Source: Euleptes europaea
Lineage: Eukaryota; Chordata; Lepidosauria; Squamata; Sphaerodactylidae
Assembly: GCF_029931775.1 (NCBI RefSeq)
Contig: NC_079325.1
Coordinates: forward strand, 37,364,673-37,428,672
Reading direction: 5' to 3'
Length of the DNA stretch: 64,000 nt
Part shown: positions 38,433 through 49,400 of the stretch, piece by piece
Numbering within the stretch: the stretch's first letter is position 1
Layout: every line of letters begins with the position of its first letter
Program-made: the position numbers and the translations under genes
The notes under the pieces: generated by a model
Database searches by the model: none
What the model was told of the DNA's origin: nothing
The model's input: only the letters and a program-made list of their open reading frames with translations

Positions 38433-39296
38433 TTTGATTCTTGCTCTCTGGCATGCTGCCTTAACACTCCGGGCTTTCCCCCTGGTTTTCTGATTTGTCT
38501 GGCCAGTTTCCCATGCACTGTGCCTCACTGAACCAGAATCAGGGCTGTTTTGTTGGCCTTTGTGGGAATTCTTGGTGGTTGGTAAGGGCCTTTACAACAA
38601 GCCTGTATATTGCTAGCAAAAAAACAACAACGACAAAATGTGAAAATAATTATTGTTTTAATAAAAATCGTAATAACCAGCGATTGTTGGATGCTTTTGC
38701 CGTGCTGTTACTTGCTCTTCAGCAATGCATGGAGACAGCTAAAGGATCTTAGACAGATGAACTTTGGCTTTTTTAATTTTTAAGAGAGAGAGAGAGTGTG
38801 TTTATGTTTCATCTCCTCACATCTTTGGTGATTCTTGTTGGGGTTTCCCCCTGCACAACGAACGTTTACTGTGGTCACGAGATTCTCACTGCAATATTTC
38901 AGCAGTTAAACGAGTTCACTGCTTCCCCCCACCCTTTGCAGTCTTTCTCTGTGGTGCTGTATGTTGTGAGACCTGTAGAAAAACCTTGCTTACCCCCCCC
39001 ACTTAAAACTTGCACACTCAGCAGCAGGTGATGCGGGCAAGGGAGGGGAGTTCAGTGGTGGAGCAACCCAGAGCACCTCCCGGGTCTCTCCTTTTCACAT
39101 GAGAATTTTCTGGAAGAGGAATGTGCCGTCATTCGCTATAAACACAACAAGCACAGTGATCTAAAATGGGAGAAACAGTGCCAAATCAATTTCTGGAATT
39201 TTGCAGGCCGAGGGAGAGAGATTGGTGAATGTTACATGAGCGATTTATTTTCCTTTTAAACCATATTTCAATTTGAAATTTAAAACTAGCCTAAGA
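38433..39296. other. Spacer, no recognised element
   Basis: Includes a short GAGA run near 38783 and nothing else identifiable. Confidence 0.45.
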
Positions 39297-39603
39297 TAGC
39301 CCCGTGGCGCAGAGTGGTAAGCTGCAGTCCTGCAGTCCAAGCTCTGCTCATGACCTGAGTTCGATCCCAACGGAAGTTGGTTTCAGGTAGCTGGCTCAAG
39401 GTTGACTCAGCCTTCCATTCTTCCGAGGTCAGTAAAATGAGTACCCAGCTTGCTGGGGGTAAAGGGAAGACCACTGGGGAAGGCACTGGCAAACCACCCT
39501 GTAAAAAAAAACAAAGTCTGCCTAGGAAACGTTGGGATGTGACGTCACCCCATGGGTCAGGAATGACCTGGTGCTTGCACAGGGGACCTTTACCTTTACC
39601 TTT
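39297..39603 (+). repeat. Sauria SINE
   Basis: CCCGTGGCGCAGAGTGG, GAGTTCGATCCCAACGG, GTACCCAGCTTGCTGGGGGT and GGGGACCTTTACCTTTACC. Confidence 0.93.
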
Positions 39604-40009
39604 AAGATAGTCCTGTCCTGGAAAGGAACTCCAAGCAGTTGGGGATACAATAATTTATGGTCTGTTCATATAATAATGGCTTACATACTAAAGTGCCCAC
39701 AAGTTGATCTTTTTCCTGTCAAAATGATACAGTATCCATCAATTTTCTTTTATCCCACCCTTTCTTCAAGGAGGTCAAGGCAGCACACTTGGCTTACCTC
39801 TCCTCCATCATTTGACTGTGCTTTAAATGAGCGCAAGCTTGGGCAATTCCTCAGGGAGAGGCTTGGAATTGGGGACAATACTTAAGCTTTCATCTTTATT
39901 GAACATATAAAATTAACAGCCAGCAAATGCAAGTAGGTTGGAAGACTAATATAAAATACTAAATGTGGGGAATTACTGAAACTGCAAGTAACTAGAGCCA
40001 CTGCCCTCA

Positions 40010-40115
40010 CTTCGCAAGATCTGAGCAAGGCTGTTAAGGCTAGGACGTTTTGGAGGACATTGATTCATAGGGTCGCCATGAGTCGGAAGCGACTTGACAG
40101 CACTTTACACGCACA
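40010..40115 (+). repeat. BovB/RTE LINE 3' end, short
   Basis: GCAAGATCTGAGCAAGGCTG and GGGTCGCCATGAGTCGGAAG match the ends of the copies at 3970 and 57565. Confidence 0.85.
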
Positions 40116-40119
40116 ACGA

Positions 40120-41590
40120 GGGAGGTAGGATGATTGAGTTTCCTGAGTGATGACAGTGTTTCCTGAGTGGCAAACTGGATTGTCAAAGATGAGCAGGTGG
40201 CTGGTGACACTGGCTTCAACTCATGATTAGGTTTCCAGGGAAGTCTGCATTGTAAGACAGATTCCTGGATGGTCCTAAAAGGTTAATTATTGTCCTGCAA
40301 ACCTTGATTGTGTTAATCATGGACTGAGTTTTGATGAGCCCTCAGGAAGCCAAAGAATGAGTTCAAGGGAGTGTTCTGGTCCCCAGGGGAACCCTGCCTA
40401 CTTCCTTGTGAGTCAGGATCTTGATTGCCTGTAGAGTGATCTCAATTTCTCAGCCCTTGATATATGGAATCTCTCCCACAATCTCAAACATTCTGTAGCC
40501 CGAGAAGACATGGAGGAGGGTCCTGACTTTTGGAGTTACACGATGTTCTAAGCACTACACAACACCAGCTCTGTGAGTTGCATAACATGTCAAGTTGCAC
40601 CATCGTGCACGAGAAATCAATACTGTACCCAAATGATGATGTAAAGATCCTGCAATTTACTCTGCCAAAGCAACTGGACACTTGGGTGGGGTGGGGGGAG
40701 GAAACCAGAGGATCCCCACTCATAACCCAGATTTGCAAACTGGCCCAGGTGAGTAGAAAAAGTGAAATTGAAAAATAAATAAATACAGAAATGTAGTCTT
40801 TGCAAGAAAAAGCTATGTACATATTTTATTTCCTGCAGAACTGTGTAGCTTGCATAATGCCTTTCAATAGCAGAACATTGACACCCCCAGGAGCAGAATT
40901 TTGGATTTCAGCACACCAAAGCCTAGCCTCTATGCTGTATTTCCTGGCTTTGGGTTTTCTGAGCAATCTCTCATTGCTTGTATCGTGCAGTGTTCCCCTC
41001 TGCAGGGTTTTCAAAGGTCAGTTGACTCATGAACCAGTACAGAAATATGATGGCTATTTTTATGTTCCTGGAGGTGTGGATCTCTTCCCCCTTGGTTTCA
41101 GAGGCACAGACAAAAGGGCAGGGTGAGGCATCAGGTTATATATGGAAGAAGTTGCTATGTTTTGGTCCCTGAGGCTTGTTTCCAGCGACGGGGTTGCAAA
41201 GACATTGCTTGCGGATTGGCCAGTCGAGGGTATACTCTGGGGCTTTGGCAGGAAATGTGAGTTAGGCACTGAAGAATCCCAGCAATGGGCCCAGCCTTGC
41301 TTTTGTTAATAAAGCAAAATGGTGTGGAACCGTTTAGCCAATGAACCAGGGTTTCCCCAAAATCTGGCACTGAGCACCTGTTTTAATTTATACAGGGTTG
41401 TGTGTGGGTCAAGACTTTTAAAAAATTGCCCCAAATTAAAGCTGATTTTTGCAACTTATGTTAAATATTCCAATAAAACAAATGTACACAGTTTTCCTTG
41501 TGTTTATGTGGGAAAGGGCAGGGAACTCTTTGGGGTAGTGAAGTCCATTTCCCGGCCCTTGGAAGTCTTATTCAGCCACATGCCTAAGGA
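40120..41590. other. Spacer, no recognised element
   Basis: No repeat ends or exon-like blocks found. Confidence 0.4.
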
Positions 41591-41595
41591 AGGAG

Positions 41596-41798
41596 TAGGG
41601 TTGCCAGGTCCCTCTTCTCAACCGGCGAGAGGTTTTTGGGCAGAGCCTGAGGAGGGCGTGGTTTGGGGAGGGACTTCAATGCCATAGAGTCAATTGCCAA
41701 AGGGGCCATTTTTTCCAGGTGAACTGATCTCTAACCAGCTGGAGATCAGTTGTGATAGCAGGAGATCTCCAGCTAGTACCAGGAGGTTGGCAACCCTA
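41596..41798. mobile_element. Palindromic-ended repeat (GGTTGCCA family), 203 bp
   Basis: TAGGGTTGCCA at the left and TGGCAACCCTA at the right are inverted repeats flanked by GGAG on both sides. The interior is GAGATCAGTTGTGATAGC and CCAGGTGAACTGATCTC. Copies also at 50658, 50871 and 55325. No coding capacity. Likely a DNA-transposon derivative. Confidence 0.7.
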
Positions 41799-41981
41799 GG
41801 AGGAAGAAACAAGAGCCATCAACCTCAGCTCTCTAGAGGAAGGGCTGAGATTTCAGTAGGCAAAGCCCACATGCTTTCAAACATATCTGCAGCCATAAGG
41901 ACTAGATACTTGTGTCAAGGAACAAGTCCCCTAGTGCAGTTTCTTGTTCTCTTATACAGCGGTTCAGGCTTCAGGCCTACA

Positions 41982-42200
41982 ATGTGTGTGTAAAGTGCCG
42001 TCAAGTCGCAGCTGACTTATGGTGACCCCTTATGGGGTTTTCAAGGCAAGAGACTCACAGAGGTGGTTTGCCAGTGCCTTCCTCTGCACAGCAACCCTGG
42101 TATTCCTTCGTGGTCTCCCATCCAAATACTAACCAGGGCTGACCCTGCTTAGCTTCTGAGATCTGACGAGATCGGGCTGTACCATGCTGCCTTCCCTCCC
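41982..42200 (-). repeat. 5S-rRNA-headed SINE
   Basis: GCCGTCAAGTCGCAGCTGAC, then CTCCCATCCAAATACTAACC, ACCCTGCTTAGCTTCTGAGA and CTGACGAGATCGGGC. The last three blocks are reversed 5S rRNA with few changes. Confidence 0.92.
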
Positions 42201-42329
42201 TCAGGCCTACAATAGAAACGTTTAATTTGGGAAATAATTGTGCTGTTGCTTGAGATTTAGCAAGCTGTGAGTTTTTGCAACTGAGATAAGAGTCCAGGTG
42301 CTGGGAGGAGGCAGTTTCTATCCCAACTC

Positions 42330-42900
42330 CCTTCTAGTCTCCAAGGCCGAGAACAGTTGGAACCACATTCCATCCAATTAGTGGAGATGAAATTATAAAC
42401 CTTGACACCTCTGAGAAGTGGGAGGGTTTAGCCTGCAGATAAGCCCCCACCACTTTATCTCACTCTGACCCTCTTGGTCACCTGGCTGGTAACAGGGTTA
42501 TGTAGTTAATTGACATCACCAGCCACGGATCTGATTGGTCAAATGAGCTCAGGCCAACTCAGACCCTTGGCCATAAAGGTTAGCATTTTTGGTCAAGTTT
42601 TGTTCTTGGTGCCTTGGCAACTTGATCCAACTTTGGACTTCGTGGTTTCGTGCCTGCTTTATGGGTCAGACATGCTGTCTGCCCATGCTGATTCTTGGAA
42701 AGAATGGACTTGAATGCTGGAGGATTTCAGCTGGAAGGGTAACATCTGGTAATCTGAACTAATATTATTCCTGTGTAGTTAGTCCCCTTGATTTAGCCTT
42801 TGTTATTTTAATCCTCTCTGCTCACTGTTCTTTTTAGAAATATTTTCGCACAATTTTAATAAATCACTTTATATCTTGTGGTGTTTTTTCTTCAGGTGGC
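42330..42900 (+). repeat. Possible solo LTR-like fossil
   Basis: The AATAAATCACTTTATATC signal near its end, an upstream CCATAAAGG-type motif and no coding content suggest an LTR. I could not find clear ends or a target duplication, so this is tentative. If it is an LTR, it is an old solo copy. Confidence 0.25.
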
Positions 42901-43744
42901 TTCAATCTCATTCCAGTATCTAGGCCTACGCTGCTATACCTACCAGGTTAATTGTTTTGTGAAACTCACGCTGCAAGTGGTCTACCTTGCAGGAGTGACT
43001 TTCTTGACTTTAATCCCAGGAAGGTAGGAAGTATGCCCCTTGGCTTCTGGCTGTTTGCGTAGTGAAAAGGGGCTGATAGGAGCTACTAAGGTGAGGTGTG
43101 AGGACTCATACCCCAGGGTAGTGTAATTTTGTGTGTTTTGGCCCATCCCAAGAATCCCTTGGACTGGCGGTCTTCGACAACTTGGTTCTTGGTTTAAAGT
43201 GAAAATTTAGGAACTTGAAGTCTAATGTTGTATTAGTTTGTCATTGAACACAACTGTAGCATCCACACAACCTCTTCTGCTTTTGAGTTTCTTTGGCAAC
43301 CTCCTTATAGATAGATGGCATAAAAAATGATAGTAGATTAGAGTCCTCCTTTCTCTCCCTGCCTCTTTCTTGAAGACGAAAGAGTCAGCAGAGGGAAAAC
43401 AGGATAGTGCCAAATACGCCACTGGGGACTTGCAGTTTGGAATTTGTTTGTTTATGGGTGGTGCTTGGGGTGTATAAACAGCAGCTGGAAAATTCAGAAG
43501 TGCCAGCTTGATGAATATTGCAATCATCACTTGTGTTACTTGTTTAATTGTGTCCCAGTGATTCCTCTTACCAGGGTAGTTTGGAGGGCAGAGGAAAGAC
43601 CTGGATAAGATGCCCTGTAGTGGGCAACCTCATGGGGATTGCAGGGTCAGTCTTCCATTTCCCACTGTGTCTGGATGGGCCATTTAAAGGTCATGGAATA
43701 TAGCAGCTACCTGGATGTGCTGCCTCTCTGGCTGTTTCCTGTAG

Positions 43745-44206
43745 TTTAGCCTGAAGAGGAGAAGACTGAGAGGAGATATGATAACCATCTTCAAGTACTT
43801 GAAGGGTTGTCATATAGAGGAGGGTGCCAAGTTGTTTTCTGTTGCTCCAGAAGGTCGGACCAGAACCAACGAGTTGAAATTAAATCAAAAGAGTTTCCAT
43901 CTAGACATTAGGAAGAATTTTTTAACAGTTAGAGCAGTTCCTCAGTGGAACAGGCTTCCTCGGGAGGTGTTAAGCTCTCCTTCCCTGGAGGTTTTTAAGA
44001 AGGGGCTAGATGGCCATCTGTCAGCAATGCTGATTCTATGACCTTAGGCAGATCTTGAGATGGAGGGCACCTTGGCCATCTTCTGAGCATGAAGTATTGG
44101 TCACTGGGGGTGTGGGGGGGGGAGGTAGTTCGGAATTTCCTGCATTGTGCAGGGGGTTGGACTAGATGATCCTGGTGGTCCCTTCCAACTCTATGATTCT
44201 ATGTAG
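43745..44206 (+). repeat. CR1 LINE 3' end
   Basis: AGGAGAAGACTGAGAGGAGA, GATAACCATCTTCAAGTACT, GACATTAGGAAGAATTTTTT and GGTGGTCCCTTCCAACTCTA ending ATTCTATG: the classic CR1 3' UTR and octamer end. 5' truncated. Confidence 0.95.
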
Positions 44207-44464
44207 TCCTCGGTCTTGGTTTAGGCATGCATTCTGAAGACCTCAAAGTTGGGCATGAGGAGGAAAATGTGGCTGAGCCTAAGAACCCTAACCTTGAGGC
44301 ATAATCATTTGTGGTTTATATCAGGGATAGGGAACAGGGATCACTAGTCTTCAACATGCAAATGACTTCCTTTGAGAGAGAGAAAAAGGAGCATACAAGT
44401 ATCTTAAATACATGAAATGTAAAGAGCCAGTGAGGCTGGAACTCAAAAGTGGGTGAACAAAAAA

Positions 44465-44545
44465 CAAAGTGTTTAAAACCCAGCACGAGCATAAAAACAG
44501 CACAAAACATTTAGCAGCCTAAAATGATCCTTGTAAAACAGCCCT
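44465..44545 (-). repeat. LINE-tail fragment
   Basis: TTTAAAACCCAGCACGAGC and CAGCCTAAAATGATCC are shared with 45495-45560. Confidence 0.45.
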
Positions 44546-44546
44546 T

Positions 44547-44767
44547 GGGGAGGGGCCATGGCTCAGTGGTAGAGCATCTGCTTGGCATGCAGAAGTCCCA
44601 GGTTTGATCCCCGGCATCTCCAGTTAAAGGACCAGGCAAGTAGGTGATGTGAAAGACCTCAGCCTGAGACCCTGGAGAGCAGCTGCCAGTCTGAGTACTG
44701 TAGACAATGTTGACTTTGATAGACCAAGGGTCTGATTCAGTATAAGGCAGCTTCATGTGTTCATGTG
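44547..44767 (+). repeat. tRNA-Ala-headed SINE
   Basis: GGGGCCATGGCTCAGTGG, AGAGCATCTGCTTGGCATGC, GGTTTGATCCCCGGCATC and GATTCAGTATAAGGCAGCTT. Confidence 0.92.
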
Positions 44768-45389
44768 GGTTGTGACTCTCGCACAGGTCAGTCACAATAC
44801 ATCTTCTCCCGTGACAGTAACAACTGGCTCTGTGCTGATCTGGGTGGGCAGCACCGAGAGTTTCAGTGATTGCAAAAGATTTTTCTGTAGTAGGTACCAG
44901 GCGGGCCGGCCCTGTTGCTTCCCGCCTTGAGCAGGCTGCCGGCACAAACTGTCGTGGGTAGCTGTTCTCCTCTAAAACGTGGGCCGAGAGCTGAGCCCTC
45001 AGCCAGATGAGGAGGTGGCGTGGCATGCGTCCAGTTTCCGTTGTACCCAACAGGCTTCTGAATTAAGATTCCCGGTGTCTCGCTTTACAAACTCCCAGTT
45101 CTCTTGCCAGTCCCTCCAGGTATGGAGCCAGATCAAAGGGCTTTTTAGGAGTATTATTCAGGTGGAGATGAAACATGGGAGGGAAGATTTTTAAGGCAGC
45201 TGTCCTTGGTAATCCTTGTAAAGTTTCTAGATTCAAGTCGCATCATCTAAACACTGGTGGGTATGCTAGTAAATGCCGTTTGTATTCAGCATGCATAACC
45301 ATGGCTGCCATGTTTCCCATCTCTAATAGTGAAAACGAGTGAAGGGAAAATTCTCGTATCCTGCCATTGTTCTGGATGTGTGGATTGGC

Positions 45390-45600
45390 TCCATCTCTTT
45401 ATTTAGAGAATATATATACCGCCTCTCCAAAGACCTGCAAGGGTGGCTGACAAGGTGAGAAAAGGATAAAATTATAAAAGCATTAAAATGAACACAATCT
45501 TTAAAACCCAGCAAGCCGCACAAAACATTTAGCAACCTAAAACGATCCTCATAAAACAGCTCTCAGCCTAGAAGCAGACTGTAAAAACAGTTTAAAACAA
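45390..45600 (-). repeat. LINE-tail fragment
   Basis: TATATATACCGCCTCTCC and TTAAAACCCAGCAAGCCGC. Same family as 44465. Confidence 0.45.
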
Positions 45601-46371
45601 TCACTCATCCACCCACCCCCAGGGGGGAAAATATTTTGGCTTGTTTTTTCAAAGAGTGGGTATGTGTAACATTCAGAAGTCCATTTTATGTTTTATATTA
45701 TGGTTTCAGGATAAAATGTAAGGGGCAAGGAAGCCTCAAGGGAAAGGCATTCCACGGGCAAGATGCCACCACTGAAACAGATGGGCAACTCTTTCAGCAC
45801 AAGGGTGATGTGATCCCTATATCCAGCCCCTGACAATAGCTTGGATGTCCCATTTTAGACTCAACAATGTTTTCTGGAACGTTTTCAAAGGCAGCCCTGC
45901 GTATGTGCGAATGTGTATCCGCCTTTCTTCATTATTCTCGCAAAATTCCTGATCCCCACCATGAATATTGCTTCTTGGTTTTCTGACCAGTAACAATCAC
46001 TTCAGCGTCTTCCACACCAGCATTGCCCAGTGCCTACACAGCCTGGCATGCCTGTGAATAGTCTGTGACATCATAGCAGCTCAGCCAGTGGCGAAGGAGG
46101 GATTGCAGGCAGTCATGCACAGCCGCCTGGAAGATCGTACTTTTTTAAAAGGGTAAGGTGGGTAGCTGTTTACCAGTCCCGTATCCATCACTGTTGCGGG
46201 AGGGTGTGTGTGAATGCAGCCTTTTGAGGTTGTACAGAACTCTGTCTTGCCATTTCCTGAACAGGAGTGAGGGAGTTCCTCTGAAAAGACAATTTGGGTA
46301 GCTGCAGAAACAGGGCGTTGAGAGGAGACCGGAGGAATGCTGCTTGTGGAGCTTTGGTGAGGGTGTGTCTA

Positions 46372-46380
46372 TTTTATAAA
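46372..46380 (+). promoter_or_regulatory. CLIC3: TATA-like box upstream of CLIC3
   Basis: TTTTATAAA lies about 70 bases before the CLIC3 ATG. It would place a transcription start near 46405 and leave a short 5' UTR. An acceptor-like TTTTCTCCTGCAG at 46423-46435 offers a competing model with an upstream non-coding exon. Confidence 0.35.
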
Positions 46381-46448
46381 GCAGACCGAGAGTAGGGTGC
46401 CAGAAAACTGTCTGGGGTTTTGTTTTCTCCTGCAGAGTCCTGAGCAGG

Positions 46449-46484
46449 ATGGCTGAGAGCTCGAAGATCCAGCTGTTTGTCAAG
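46449..46484 (+). CDS. CLIC3: CLIC3 coding exon 1
   Basis: It encodes [12 protein letters not shown] and ends at donor GTGAGT (46485). The ATG context is GCAGGATGG. A 3.7-kb intron follows. Confidence 0.92.
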
Positions 46485-49400
46485 GTGAGTTCTAACGGGG
46501 CAGCGGTCCTTGCACGGTGGGAAATGAAGGGTGTTGAGACCGGCATTAGACTGCATGGATATTTCAGGTCCAGCGGGGTGGTGAAGCTTTGGAATGACAG
46601 TGAAGCTTCATATGAAAAGATACAAACCTAAGAAGAGTCCTGCTGGATCTAGTTCAGTATTCTGGTCCCCGCAGGGATCAGCCAGCTGCCTCTAAGGAGG
46701 CCACAAGAAGGGCATGAAGGCAACTCCCTTCCCCAGTGTCTGTCCCCTTCAGCAAGTGGGGATCCAGAGGGACACTTCCTTTGAGCATGGAGGTACCATT
46801 TAGCTATCACAGCCAATACCACTATCCTCCATGCATTTTTCCGGTGTGGTGATTAAGAGTGGTGGTTTGGAGCGGTGGACTCTGATCTGGTGAACTGGAT
46901 TTGTTTTCCCGCTCCTACACATGAAGCCAGCTGGGTGACCTTGGGGAGTCACCCTCTCTCAGCCCCTCTCTCAGCCCTCACAGGGTGTCTGTTGTGGGGA
47001 AGGTGATTGGAAGCCAGTTTGAGTCTTCCTTAAGTGATAAAGTCGGCACATAAAAACCAAGTCTTCTTCTTCTTATTCTTTTGAAAAGGCTTGCGGTCGT
47101 TGCCTCATCTTGTGGTCATGAGTTCTACAACCGCTGATATTAAGGGAGTAGATTGAATGGAACTGATCCATAAGTTAATCATGTGTCATGTGAAGCTGAG
47201 TTTAGGCATGCATGTCTGGGATGTGCTGAACCTGAGGGAAGCCCCTGTAATCCCAATGCAGGGGTGCCAAATATCACTGGAATGACATGGACAAAGATTT
47301 TTGCTTTTTGCTTTGATTCGTTCTGTTCTACCAGGGGCACAGGAACCTAGCTTGATCTAAGCCTATTATTATTATTTTGGTTATTTAATATCCTCTGTGC
47401 TACACCAGCTCTTGTTGATGACCATCATAACTCTAAAGGATATTTTAGGGGAAGGGAAAAGAGACTGAACTGTTGGGATCCTCCTAAAAGCCGATTTGAA
47501 CTTTTTTATTTTAAGAGAAGAAGGGAGGAAAAGAAAAGAAAATGCCACAGGGGGTCATTAGTTGTGGGATCCCCCAAAGTGGGCAGCTTCTCAGCACAGA
47601 GGTCCAACAGGGTGAGAAACTAATAGGGGAATATCCTTGAATAAAGCCACCCTGGGACATAATTTGTCCTGGCATGTCCATTTTTCCTGTACTAGTACTT
47701 TTGTTGGTCCCTTAATTCCATTCCAAAAGGGCTCCCTACAGAGCTTTGGGGTGGAAACATATGTGAGAGGGCAGTTTTTATTGCCGTTCTGGAGGCGAGG
47801 AAATGCTCCGAGCATGCTCAGCAGCACTTGAGCGTTCAATGCCGTAGCATGAAAACAGGTTCAGGAGCTTTCCCGTGCTTGACAACTTACTCCCAAAGGT
47901 ATGTTGCTCTGACACTCTTGGGCTAGCATGTGGAACAGAAGTGTCTTGCACCTGAACTAACTCCAGGTGATATAGAAGTTTGCCCCCATGAGTGTTTGAT
48001 CTGAGATCACACCATTTACACGTGCAAGTTTCTGCTTGATACTGCAACCATCGAGTGACTTGCATACCTGTTTTCCCATGCTTCCGGGACTGTGTAGATG
48101 GGGGCGAGGGGACTCATCTACCTGGTACTTGTATATTAGGCTAGGTGTGCCCCAATCTCCTCTCTCGCCTTTGCTTCTCTTTCTGAATTCCCCCCCCCCA
48201 TGGTTGTTTACCACCATACCCGGACCTCCTTTACAAAAATGCCTTGGGTTCAAATCTCCAGTCAGCTACGAAGCACAGTGGGCGACTTGGGCCAGTCACT
48301 ATCTCTCAACCCAGCCTATATTGCAGGGTTGTTCTCAGGGTAAAATGGAGGGGAGACAATGTATGCCTTCCGAAGCTACCTGGGGGAAGAGCAGGATCAC
48401 AACATGATATATATCCCCCCCCCACTGCTTTTAGATGTATGACGCAGCGGCAGTAATTTCTTTCCATCTGTGAGTCTGATTGTTCCCTTTGTATGCATCA
48501 GTGTGCGTAAAGTGCCAATTGCATATTCCAATCTTACGGTCTGTCCCCCACATTTCCTCTTGCATGTGGACTGATGCAGATTATAAAGCCTTCAGGCTGA
48601 GCCTTGTCATTCTGTTTTTTAGATTATTGTGAAGGGCTGAGTAAATGTCAAGCACCCTGCAAAGCGATGAGGATGATGATAATCACTCCACCCCCCACCC
48701 CCACCCCGCACCTTGGGCCTCCTCTTTCCATCTGTAAGGCAATTTGAGAATCTGCCCAGGCCTTGGGCAACTTGGCCTCAAGGAGGCAAGCAGCTAGCCC
48801 AGGAGCCTGTGCTCTTCCCCGGGTCTGTCTTGCACAAAACAACACCTCACCCAAACCGGTTTCACTAATCTGAAGTGCCAGTAGGCCTCTGACCTGGGGT
48901 GACTTTCATCCTAACTAATAAAGAGGAGGAGCAAACAAGAAGACGACGAAGAAGAGTTGGTTTTTATATACTGACTTTCTCTACCATTTAAGGGAGAACC
49001 AAACCGGCTTACAGTCACCTTCCCTTCCCCTCTCCACAACAGACATCCTGTGAGGTAGGTGGGGCTGAAAGAACGGTGACTAGCCCAAGGTCACCCAGCT
49101 GGCTTCATGTGGAGGAGTGGGGGAATCAAACCTGGTTCTCCAGATCAGAGTCCACTGCTCCAAACCACCACTCTTAACCACTACCCCACCCTGGCTCTCA
49201 AGACTCCAGCATAGTGGGGAAGTGTGTGTGTGTGGGGGGGGGGGGTGATGGGGGTAGGGTTTTTGTGTTTTTGCTTGTAAAGGGTTTTTTTGCAAACTAA
49301 TTTTATAACGGAGATAGCATGAGCCCTGAAGAAAACCAGAGTGGGAGGAGGATCTACCACTGAGCACTGTGCAACAGATGTTCTCTGCCACAGGTGACCT

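Noticed and set aside
42110-42185. 5S rRNA-like sequence
   Set aside because: Only about half of a 5S gene is present, reversed and fused to a SINE tail; the same structure recurs at 6126 and 23586.
43222-43530. 102-codon minus-strand ORF
   Set aside because: No splice-like borders, no recognisable domain and composition like surrounding spacer.
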